DNA from: Fibrobacter sp.
GTDB taxonomy: Bacteria > Fibrobacterota > Fibrobacteria > Fibrobacterales > Fibrobacteraceae
Direction of reading: 5' to 3'
DNA length: 64,000 nt
NCBI GenBank assembly: GCA_024398835.1
Contig: JAKSIK010000003.1
Coordinates: 1 to 64,000 of the forward strand
Shown: piece by piece, positions 16,293 through 23,946 of the stretch
Position numbering within the stretch: position 1 is the first letter of the stretch
Layout: the number at the start of each line of letters is the position of its first letter
Program-made: the position numbers and the translations under genes
Notes under the pieces: model-generated
Database searches by the model: none
What the model was told of the DNA's origin: nothing
What the model saw: only the letters and a program-made list of their open reading frames with translations

Positions 16293-17609
16293 AATAACTC
16301 TCTTTACCTCCGTTTCGTCGGTTTTTCCTAATTGTACCAGCTTTTGGGCGTAATCCTTTAATGTCCCTTCCACGTATATGCCGTCGGGTTTAAGAATCTC
16401 CATGGCGGCGATGCGGCCTTTGTCGCGGTCCCGTCGTCGCAGCAGTCGCTGTGCCATGATCCCGATAATGGCTTCCCTCGCAATTTTCGGGTCCAATCCT
16501 AGGTCTGCGAGCCGCTCTTCCGCGTTCTTTGCGCTGTTGGTATGGAGTGTGGCGAAGACAAGGTGCCCCGTTTGCGCGGCCTGCAGGGCGATTTTGGCGG
16601 TTTCTGCGTCGCGGATTTCCCCCACGAGGATTACATCCGGATCTTGTCGCAGAATGGAGCGGAGGGCGGCGGCGAAGGTGAGCCCGCACTTCTCATTCAC
16701 CTGAACCTGATTCGCCCCCTTCAGGCTATACTCCACCGGGTCTTCGATGGTGGTCACGTTGATTTCCCGCCCGATGACCTCTCGGAGCCCGGCGTAGAGC
16801 GTCGTCGTCTTGCCGCTGCCTGTGGGGCCCGTAATGAGGAAGAGGCCTTGGGGCTTTCGGAAGATTTCCTCCAGAAATTCTAGCGTTTTGGGGAAGATGT
16901 CCAGCTCCTTCAGGGTAATTTCCTTTTCGGCTACAGGCAGTAACCGCAAAACGCATTTCTCCTGCGCTTGGCCCGCAATGTAGATGGGCAGCGTGCTGAG
17001 TCGCACGTTGGCCTCGTGCTTGATGCCTTGGAAGTTGAAACTGCCATCGTGAGGGGTGCGGCGCTCCGTAATGTCTGCTTTCGCCAGCAGCTTTAGCCGG
17101 ATGAGGATGGGGTCTGCAAGCCAGGCGGGGAGGGTGCGGTAGTCTACCAGCATGCCATCTATGCGGAACCGCACGCGAAAGCCGTCGTTCCCGGGCTCCA
17201 GATGGATATCGGTGGCCCGCCGCTCCAGAGCCTGCTCCATCAAAAAATCCACCAGGTTGATGATGGGCTCCGATTCCCAGGTAGTGGAGGCCCTCTCCAT
17301 GTTTTCCACCAGATTCTGAGGGCTTGTTTCTGCAGTGGCGGCGGCCTTCCAGAGTCGCTGAATTTCACTCTGGCTATGTTCCTCAGACAAAATTGTTTTG
17401 CCGGGAGCAGCCATCTTGATTTTTTCCAGCAGCAGTTCGTCGTGCGTGTTCCGCATGGCCACCCGAAGGGTGGCGCAGTCCACTGGCCCGAAATTGCAGT
17501 CCATGGGTCCGAGGTTGGAACTGTCCCCGGGCCCGATTTTTTCGTCGGACCCGAGGCTTGGTAATACAGCGATGTTGTGGGCCTTCGCCCATTTTAGAGA
17601 AAGTGTCAT
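16287..17609 (-). CDS. GspE/PilB-type secretion ATPase
   Basis: A 440-residue type II secretion / type IV pilus assembly ATPase. A short N-terminal MshEN-like part is followed by the N2 domain (ATDIHLEPGNDGFRVRFRIDG) and the motor: Walker A GPTGSGKT, Walker B ILVGEIRD, His box ATLHTNSA. The four-cysteine zinc motif usual near the C-terminus of GspE/PilB is absent; MAQRLLRRRDRDKGRIAAMEIL runs straight through. No other secretion or pilus genes are adjacent, so it must work with genes elsewhere. The start at 17609 lacks a clear Shine-Dalgarno. Confidence 0.88.
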   Translation of the reverse strand: MTLSLKWAKAHNIAVLPSLGSDEKIGPGDSSNLGPMDCNFGPVDCATLRVAMRNTHDELLLEKIKMAAPGKTILSEEHSQSEIQRLWKAAATAETSPQNLVENMERASTTWESEPIINLVDFLMEQALERRATDIHLEPGNDGFRVRFRIDGMLVDYRTLPAWLADPILIRLKLLAKADITERRTPHDGSFNFQGIKHEANVRLSTLPIYIAGQAQEKCVLRLLPVAEKEITLKELDIFPKTLEFLEEIFRKPQGLFLITGPTGSGKTTTLYAGLREVIGREINVTTIEDPVEYSLKGANQVQVNEKCGLTFAAALRSILRQDPDVILVGEIRDAETAKIALQAAQTGHLVFATLHTNSAKNAEERLADLGLDPKIAREAIIGIMAQRLLRRRDRDKGRIAAMEILKPDGIYVEGTLKDYAQKLVQLGKTDETEVKRVIG

Positions 17610-17665
17610 ACTCTTGTAGACGTTTTTCGACGTCCTTTTCCCAACCCCTTTTCACAAAAAATCGT

Positions 17666-17763
17666 GGCTGTATCACGTTTCCGCGGCAGTATCAATTTTT
17701 TTTCGCGGCTGTATCACATTTCCGCGGCAGTATCAAATTTCGTAGATGTCATCGGCTGTATCA
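17666..17763 (+). repeat. Five iterons GGC(T/A)GTATCA
   Basis: The 10-mer GGC[TA]GTATCA occurs at 17666, 17685, 17707, 17726 and 17754, all on the plus strand, with start-to-start spacings of 19, 22, 19 and 28 bases. The first four form two near-identical 32-base units. They lie between the RND operon terminator and the start of the GspE-like gene, so they may be binding sites upstream of that gene or a short tandem repeat. Confidence 0.7.
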
Positions 17764-17767
17764 AAAA

Positions 17768-17796
17768 AAATCCGCAGGCCAAAAGCCCGCGGATTT
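17768..17796 (-). terminator. Intrinsic terminator of the RND efflux operon
   Basis: AAATCCGC (17768-17775) pairs with GCGGATTT (17789-17796) and GGC with GCC inside; on the minus strand the stem is followed by eight T. It lies 27 bases beyond the stop of the RND pump gene. Confidence 0.88.
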
Positions 17797-17822
17797 CAAT
17801 GCTTGAATTTTAAGCTTATCGA

Positions 17823-20800
17823 TTACTTGGAGAGTTTCTTCTTCATCTTGGAAACTCCCTTCTTCGCCTTGCTAAAGAGGGCGTTGGGGAGCCAGAAGAA
17901 GGTGGGAATCAAGTACATGGTGAGGATTGCGGAAATCAGCAAGCCGCCCACAGAAGCGATACCCATAGGCTGTGTCATGGCAGCCACGTCACCACCGATA
18001 CCGAAGGCCAGCGGGAGCTGAGCCACAATGGAGGCGAAGGTGGCAAGGGCGATTGCCTGGAACTTTGCCTTACCGGCGGTAAGCACTGCGGAGCGGCGGC
18101 CCATGCTTCCACTACGGAGCAGGCGGTTGGCTTCATCCAGCAATAGAATAGCGTTGTTCACCACCACACCGATAAGCATCACGATAGCCATGAAGGCAAT
18201 CATGGAGAGGGACTTCCCTGTAAACACCAGGGAGAGAATCACACCGATTGCACCCATCGGGATGGTTGTCATGATGATGAAGGGCTGTGCAAAGCTTTCC
18301 AGCAAGGCCACCAGCAAGATGTAGGTGAGGAGCACGGCCATGATGATAGCTGCCACGAATTCCTTAATCATGTCGTTCTGCATGTCTGCGTTACCACCGA
18401 AGCCCGTAGAGACGCCTTCCGGAAGTTCGCCATTCTTCTGCAGTTCTGCGGAGAGGGCTCCCAACTTGCCCATGATTTCACCGGTGGTGTGTCCTGGAAG
18501 AAGGTTCATGGAAACGTCCACGCGGGTCATTTTACGTTTACGGTTAATCTTGGTGGGGCCTGCACCATCTTCCACATAGAAGAGGGTGCTGGCAGAAACA
18601 TAGCCCTTGGGGGTCAGCATGGGAAGGTCTTCAATGTCGGCATGGCTTTGACGGTCCTTCTCCTGCATACGCACATACACATCGTATTCTTCACCATCTT
18701 CGGTGAAGGTTCCTGCTTCAAAGCCACTGACGGCGATGTAGTTCACGGTGGCAAGACCCTGGAGCGTTGCACCGTAATCAGCGATGGCCTGACGGTTGGG
18801 CACCAACTTGATTTCGGGCTTACCGGCTTCGTAGCTGGTCTTCACGTCCACAACGCCCGGAATGTCTCTGGCCTTGTCCAGAAGGATTTCGGATGCCTTG
18901 ATGGCGGAATCAGCCTTGAGGCTGTAGACTTCCAGCACCACGTCGCCGGAGCTGTTGTTGCTCATTTCGGAAGCAGACGTGCTCTTTATAGCGATGTAGG
19001 CATCGGGAATGTTTGCCAGGTGGGGGCGGATGGAGTCCACAATCTGGTCGGTACTGCGGGTACGTCCCTGATCGCGCTTAATCATCTTCACGCGCAAGGT
19101 GGCCTGGTTCACACCGGTGAAACCGTTTTCGCCACCCACCGTCACGCTATAGCGCTCAATTTCGGGAATGTCCTTGATGCGGGATTCAATAACCTTAGCC
19201 ACACTATCAGTGGTCTCGATATTGGTACCCACAGGCATTTCAAGGGAAATGCTCATCATGCCCTGGTCTTGCTTAGGCATAAGTTCTACGGTGAGGAAGT
19301 TCTTTGCCATGAATCCCACGAAGTAGAGCATGGCCACTAATGCCACCACCTGGAAAATCACACCAGGGATGGAAAGGCAGAAACTCAACGTCTTCAAGTA
19401 GAGGAAGCGAACCCCATTCAGTATCTTGGGGAAGAAGCTTGTGATTCGTTCGATGATGCCCGGCTTTTCTTCAACGATGTTTCCATTCTCGTCACGCTTC
19501 TTGCCCTTGAACAGGTAGGCAGCCATGAGCGGCGTAAGCGTGAAGGTCACGAGGAGTGACACGAAGGTGGCGAACACCATGGTCATACCGTAGGTACGGA
19601 AGAAGATACCCACGATAGATTTCATGAAGGCGATAGGCACGAACACGCAGACGTTTGTCAAGGTGGATGCCATGATGGCCACCATGATTTCTGTGGTTCC
19701 CTTGAGGGCGGCTTCCTTCGGGTCCAAACCATCCATCAGTTTTGCGTTGATGTTTTCCAGCACCACGATGGAGTTGGTCACCAAGAGGCCCACTGCAGAG
19801 GAAAGAGCCATCAGAGACATCATGTTGATACCGAAACCGGCGAAATACATGAAGGTGAAGGCGCCAATCACGGAGATAGGCATGGTGAGGGCTGCAATAA
19901 GCATGGTGCTCATCTTTCCGAGGAAGAGGAGGAGCAAGATAGAGGTAAGGATAATAGCAATGACGATGTTCGAAATCACGTTGTTGATGGATTCTTCCAC
20001 AGCTTCGGACTTGTCGTACACCAGGTGAAGTTCGTAGCCTTCGGGGAGAGTCTTGTTGATTTCTTCGGCACGCTTCAAAGCGCCCTTGGCCACTTCCACC
20101 ACGTTTGCGTCGGAACGCTTCTTAATATCCAGAGAGACGGAGTTTGTTCCGTTATAACGGGAGGCGGAGGTCACCGTTGCCACGGTATCTTTTACGAGGG
20201 CCACATCGCCAAGTTTGATGACGCCTGTAGCTGTAGGAATATCTAAATTGCGAATCTGGTCCAGGGTTTCAAACTTACCGCTAGTACGAATGCTGGTGTT
20301 TTTGTGCTTGCCAATGACTTCACCAACGGGGTAGTTCAGGTTGGAGGCCTGAAACACGCCCATCATGGTGGTGATGTCCACACCGCGGGATTTGAGCATT
20401 TCCTTGTCCAGCTCAATGGAAATCTGGCGAGTAGTACCACCGAAGATATCCACGCTAGCCACACCGGAAACAGAGGTGAGGAGCGGCTCGATTTCGTCTT
20501 CAGCCTTCTGGCGGAGTTCCGTGGGACCCACGGGACCGGTGAAGGAGAAACTCATGATAGCAGATGCGTTGATGTCCACCTTGGAAATAATCGGGGCTTC
20601 CACAGCATCGGGGAAGTCGGCGGCCACCTGTTCGATTTTTGCACGAACGTCGTTTGCGGCCACGTCCACATCAATACCCATGTTGAACATGGCGATGATG
20701 ATGCCGTAGTTTTCCATGCAGATGGACTGCACATAGTCAATACCATCAACTAGTTCCACCTGCTCTTCGATGGGCTTCACGATGGTGGTTTCAATTTCTT

Positions 20801-20963
20801 CCGGGTTTGCGCCGGCGTAAATAACGGTACCTGTCACCACAGGCACGTCGAATTTCGGCATCAAGTCCACCACCATCATGGTGTAGGTGTAGATACCGAA
20901 CACCACCACGGTCAAGATGACCATGAGCATGGTGATTGGTTTATAAATACTGGCTTTAATCAT
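17823..20963 (-). CDS. RND efflux pump inner-membrane permease (AcrB/MexF-like)
   Basis: A 1046-residue, full-length HAE1/AcrB-family protein with the RND layout: N-terminal helix, two large periplasmic loops, twelve membrane helices, and a second half beginning near residue 520. It should export drugs, detergents or metabolites with the adaptor and TolC-like protein encoded just upstream. It is odd in its energy-coupling residues: TM4 reads SAVGLLVTNSIVVLEN, with T396-N397 where AcrB has two aspartates, and the TM10 position equivalent to the AcrB lysine reads GVVVNNAILLLD. The coupling ion or mechanism may differ. GGAG precedes the start. Last gene of a three-gene operon. Confidence 0.94.
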   Translation of the reverse strand: MIKASIYKPITMLMVILTVVVFGIYTYTMMVVDLMPKFDVPVVTGTVIYAGANPEEIETTIVKPIEEQVELVDGIDYVQSICMENYGIIIAMFNMGIDVDVAANDVRAKIEQVAADFPDAVEAPIISKVDINASAIMSFSFTGPVGPTELRQKAEDEIEPLLTSVSGVASVDIFGGTTRQISIELDKEMLKSRGVDITTMMGVFQASNLNYPVGEVIGKHKNTSIRTSGKFETLDQIRNLDIPTATGVIKLGDVALVKDTVATVTSASRYNGTNSVSLDIKKRSDANVVEVAKGALKRAEEINKTLPEGYELHLVYDKSEAVEESINNVISNIVIAIILTSILLLLFLGKMSTMLIAALTMPISVIGAFTFMYFAGFGINMMSLMALSSAVGLLVTNSIVVLENINAKLMDGLDPKEAALKGTTEIMVAIMASTLTNVCVFVPIAFMKSIVGIFFRTYGMTMVFATFVSLLVTFTLTPLMAAYLFKGKKRDENGNIVEEKPGIIERITSFFPKILNGVRFLYLKTLSFCLSIPGVIFQVVALVAMLYFVGFMAKNFLTVELMPKQDQGMMSISLEMPVGTNIETTDSVAKVIESRIKDIPEIERYSVTVGGENGFTGVNQATLRVKMIKRDQGRTRSTDQIVDSIRPHLANIPDAYIAIKSTSASEMSNNSSGDVVLEVYSLKADSAIKASEILLDKARDIPGVVDVKTSYEAGKPEIKLVPNRQAIADYGATLQGLATVNYIAVSGFEAGTFTEDGEEYDVYVRMQEKDRQSHADIEDLPMLTPKGYVSASTLFYVEDGAGPTKINRKRKMTRVDVSMNLLPGHTTGEIMGKLGALSAELQKNGELPEGVSTGFGGNADMQNDMIKEFVAAIIMAVLLTYILLVALLESFAQPFIIMTTIPMGAIGVILSLVFTGKSLSMIAFMAIVMLIGVVVNNAILLLDEANRLLRSGSMGRRSAVLTAGKAKFQAIALATFASIVAQLPLAFGIGGDVAAMTQPMGIASVGGLLISAILTMYLIPTFFWLPNALFSKAKKGVSKMKKKLSK

Positions 20964-20985
20964 TCAGTAAATCTCCAGCCTACAA

Positions 20986-22038
20986 CTATTCCACAACGAG
21001 GACCTTGTCGCCGTCGTTCATACGGGACATGCCTTCAATCATGACGGTTTCGCCTTCTTCAATGCCATCGGCAATCTGAACGTTTTCCTTAGTCATGACG
21101 CCCACCTTTACGACTTTGCGCTTGGCGGTACCATCTTCATTGACCACCCATACGGTGTTCACGCCGTTGCGGTAAACGATTGCTTCTGCAGGAACTACGA
21201 TGCCATCAACCTGGCGGGTATTCAGTTCGGCAGAGATGAACATGCCGGGGAGGAGTTTCTTCTTGCTGTTGTCAAAAGTGACTTCCACAGGGAAGAAGCG
21301 AGTTGTTGTGTTGGCAGCCAGCGGAATGAGGCTCACTTTACCCTTGAAGGTCTCACCATTGAGGTTCACGGTGGCGGTGGCGCCCATCTTGAAGAATCCG
21401 ATTTCCTGACTGGTGACGTTCAGCTTGAGAATCACCTTGTCCAGTTTGGCGATGGTGCAGAGGACGCTGCCTACGCCAGGAACCTGACCTTCCTTGTAGT
21501 TGAGCTCGGTCACCACGCCAGAGGCGGGGGCGAGAATCTTGGTAGCGCGGCGAGCGGTTTCCAGGTTCATCTTGGCAATCTTCAGCTGCATTTCCATCTG
21601 GTCCATGTCCTGCTGGCTGATACCGCCCTTCTCCTTCACTTCGCGCATGCGCTGGGTGGAGGCTTCCAGGAGCTTCACCTGTTCTTCAGCCTGCTGGTAG
21701 CTGGTGTTGTCGCCTGTGAAGACGAATTCAGCCAGAACCTGGTCTTTCTTGACGGTGCTGCCAATCTGGACATTGATTTTTGCCAGAGGGTCGCCCATTT
21801 TGGCAATGGCGCTGGTCTGCTGCATGCCTTCAACAGTACCCGTAAATTTGCGGACGTCATTGAGCTTGGCCTTGGTGGCCTTGGCTACGCGGGCGGGCTT
21901 GCCCTTTTCTTTCTGAATCTGCTCAATGGTAGATGCCTGAGCATTTGTCTTTGCCGCTTTTTCTTCTTTGCTTTCGCAGCCAACCAGGAGGAGCGAAAGG
22001 GTGGTCAGTGTGATGATTGTTTTTGCGATCTTGTTCAT
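20986..22038 (-). CDS. RND efflux periplasmic adaptor lipoprotein
   Basis: A 350-residue membrane-fusion (HlyD/AcrA-like) protein. The signal has lipobox LLVGC (Cys21), so the protein is lipid-anchored in the inner membrane. A barrel-sandwich (lipoyl-like) half at about 80-110 is followed by a short coiled-coil hairpin (QQAEEQVKLLEAS to ETARRATK), the second lipoyl half (ILAPASGVVTELNYKEGQVPG) and beta-barrel domains. AGAGGA precedes the ATG. It lies between the TolC-like and RND genes, 22 bases before the pump gene. Confidence 0.94.
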   Translation of the reverse strand: MNKIAKTIITLTTLSLLLVGCESKEEKAAKTNAQASTIEQIQKEKGKPARVAKATKAKLNDVRKFTGTVEGMQQTSAIAKMGDPLAKINVQIGSTVKKDQVLAEFVFTGDNTSYQQAEEQVKLLEASTQRMREVKEKGGISQQDMDQMEMQLKIAKMNLETARRATKILAPASGVVTELNYKEGQVPGVGSVLCTIAKLDKVILKLNVTSQEIGFFKMGATATVNLNGETFKGKVSLIPLAANTTTRFFPVEVTFDNSKKKLLPGMFISAELNTRQVDGIVVPAEAIVYRNGVNTVWVVNEDGTAKRKVVKVGVMTKENVQIADGIEEGETVMIEGMSRMNDGDKVLVVE

Positions 22039-22055
22039 AATCGTCCTCTAATCTC

Positions 22056-23477
22056 TTAATATTCTCCAGTGGCCTGTAACAATGCATTATAGGCTATATT
22101 CCAGTTCAAAACAGCCTGCATGTAGTTGAGTTTTGCCTGGCGAAGGCTCATTGTGGCATCCAAGAAGTTCAACTGGGTTTCGCGGCCAACCTTGTAGGCG
22201 GCCTCCGTGAGTTCGTAGTTCTTCTGGGCCAGTTCCACAGAGCGTTTTTTCAAAACCAGTTGCGATTCCGTATCCGACAAGGCGTTTGCGTTGTTTTCAA
22301 TCTGCAGGCGGAAGCCTCGTTCAGCAGTTTCTTTCTGGATTTGTGTGGTGCGGAGGCTGGACTTGGCCTGAGTCACGCTTTCACGGGTCTTCATACCATT
22401 GAAGAGGTTCATGGTGACATTCAGGAATACTGCCTTGGTGATGTTCTTGTCCCAATCCGGGGCATCCCACTTGTAGAATTCGTTCTGCTTGTTGTTGTAA
22501 GTCAGCTGACCGCCCAGCACCACCGTAGGCTTGTAACCGCCTTCCTCGATGCTGATGTTCTTCTGCTTCATGTTTTCCGTTTCTTCCAGCATGACCAGCT
22601 CCTTGCGGCGCTTCTTGACGCTGGCCATAGATGTATCGGGGTAGGGAACGCCGGCTTCGGGGTCTCTAAGTTCTCCCTTAAACTGCACTTCGGCATCGTA
22701 AGGGAGACCCATGACGTTGAGGAGGGCGTTTCTAGCCAAAACCTGGCTCTTCTTGGCGCTTTCCAAACTGGATTGGACTTCATCCAACTGGAGCTGTGCG
22801 CGAATCATATCCAGTTCACCCACCAGCCCGCTTTCGTAGGATTGTTTTACGAAATCAATGTGTTCCTGGAGTTGGGCGAGGCTTGCTTCGGCGATGGCGA
22901 CTACAGAATCCAGGTAAATGAGCTGGTCGAAACTGGTTTCCACACTGAAGCGGACGGTGGACTTTGTGTTTTCCAGGTTAACTTCTTGAAGGCGCTTGTA
23001 GGCCTTGGCGATTTCGATGCCGGTGCCCACTTTGCCTGCAGCATAGAGAATCTGGGTGGCGGTGAGTCCTACGCTGGACTGCCAGCGGTAGCCCTGGGCG
23101 GCCATGCCGTTAATGAGACCGTCGATAGCGGGTCCTACGACATTTTTGTCGAAAGCGTTTGCCTGGGGATTGCCGTCAGCGTCTTTTTGACCATACATGC
23201 CACTGGCGGCGTCGCTCATGGCAGAACTCTTTTCTACATCATCCAAACCAAAAATACGGGTCGTCGTCGCGCTAAGGTCGATAGAGGGGTAGGCGTTGCC
23301 ATAACCGGCGTCCACCTGGGAATTAGCGGTTTTTAGAGCTTCCTCGGCATTTTTGATATCAGGGGAATTATCCATGGCTGTCTGAACAGCCTCTTCGCGG
23401 GTATAGGTCTGGCCAGCCCATGTTGGGACGGCCATTGCAATGGCGAGAGCTGGAATGATTGCAAGATGCCTTGACAT
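22056..23477 (-). CDS. TolC-family outer-membrane efflux protein
   Basis: A 473-residue TolC/OEP protein with a Sec signal (MSRHLAIIPALAIAMAVPTWA) and two internally similar halves of long helices. It forms the outer-membrane channel of the pump. The start at 23477 is chosen because AGGAG lies six bases upstream and the signal peptide starts there; an in-frame start at 23525 would spoil the signal. First gene of the TolC-adaptor-RND operon, 17 bases before the adaptor gene. Confidence 0.93.
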   Translation of the reverse strand: MSRHLAIIPALAIAMAVPTWAGQTYTREEAVQTAMDNSPDIKNAEEALKTANSQVDAGYGNAYPSIDLSATTTRIFGLDDVEKSSAMSDAASGMYGQKDADGNPQANAFDKNVVGPAIDGLINGMAAQGYRWQSSVGLTATQILYAAGKVGTGIEIAKAYKRLQEVNLENTKSTVRFSVETSFDQLIYLDSVVAIAEASLAQLQEHIDFVKQSYESGLVGELDMIRAQLQLDEVQSSLESAKKSQVLARNALLNVMGLPYDAEVQFKGELRDPEAGVPYPDTSMASVKKRRKELVMLEETENMKQKNISIEEGGYKPTVVLGGQLTYNNKQNEFYKWDAPDWDKNITKAVFLNVTMNLFNGMKTRESVTQAKSSLRTTQIQKETAERGFRLQIENNANALSDTESQLVLKKRSVELAQKNYELTEAAYKVGRETQLNFLDATMSLRQAKLNYMQAVLNWNIAYNALLQATGEY

Positions 23478-23504
23478 TCGTTCTCCTATAAATTTTTGAC
23501 CCGC

Positions 23505-23533
23505 CAAATGTAGAAAAATTCCCATATATATGG
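23505..23533 (-). promoter_or_regulatory. Promoter and candidate operator of the RND operon
   Basis: Minus-strand TACATTTG (23505-23512) matches TAnnTTTG exactly and places the start site about 20-25 bases before the ATG. The perfect palindrome CCATATATATGG (23522-23533) lies directly upstream, between the -7 and -33 regions, where a repressor would block transcription. No regulator gene is adjacent. Confidence 0.5.
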
Positions 23534-23587
23534 AAAGAGTTTTGTTGATTTATGGACGAAGTGTAAAAAAGGGCGGACAAACGGAAA

Positions 23588-23610
23588 ACCCCGCCCTGAA
23601 GGGGCGGGGT
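23588..23610 (-). terminator. Intrinsic terminator after ybaB
   Basis: ACCCCGCCC (23588-23596) and GGGCGGGGT (23602-23610) form a perfect 9-base GC-rich stem followed on the minus strand by TTTTCCGTTT. It separates dnaX-ybaB from the efflux operon. Confidence 0.85.
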
Positions 23611-23637
23611 GAAGTCCTTGCCAAAGTGTGATGTAGA

Positions 23638-23946
23638 TTACATAAGGCCGGGGATTTTCATGCCACCGGTAATCTCGTTCAAGCTAGATTGGGCTGCTTC
23701 TTCCTTCTTCTTCATGGCGGAATTGAAGGCTGCCATGATGAGGTCTTCCAAGGCTTCCACGTCATCCTTATCCACTGCGTCGGGGTTGATTTTGATCATG
23801 GTGAGAATGCCCTGACCGTTGATGGCCACCTTGACCATGCCACCACCTGCTTCAGCCTCGTAACTCTGGGTTTTCAGTTCACTTTGAGCTCTCAGCATCT
23901 TGTTTTGCATCTTCTGAAGGTCTTTGAGCATTTTACTCATGTCCAT
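23638..23946 (-). CDS. ybaB: YbaB/EbfC family nucleoid-associated protein
   Basis: A 102-residue, full-length YbaB/EbfC protein that dimerises and binds DNA. A helical N-terminus rich in K, M and Q (MLKDLQKMQNKMLRAQ) is followed by the conserved sheet with GGGMVKVAINGQGIL and a helical C-terminus. Its start lies inside the end of dnaX (14-base overlap), preceded by AGAGGA. The dnaX-ybaB pairing is conserved across many bacteria. Confidence 0.95.
   Translation of the reverse strand: MDMSKMLKDLQKMQNKMLRAQSELKTQSYEAEAGGGMVKVAINGQGILTMIKINPDAVDKDDVEALEDLIMAAFNSAMKKKEEAAQSSLNEITGGMKIPGLM

Noticed and set aside
17383..17676. Alternative N-terminal frame for the GspE-like gene (possible frameshift)
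   Set aside because: The stretch begins plausibly but turns into low-complexity Arg/His/Gly sequence, while the frame used continues into the ATPase without a break.
17666..17763. Replication origin or CRISPR-like array
   Set aside because: Only five 10-mers with uneven spacing and no spacers; no dnaA, rep or cas gene nearby.
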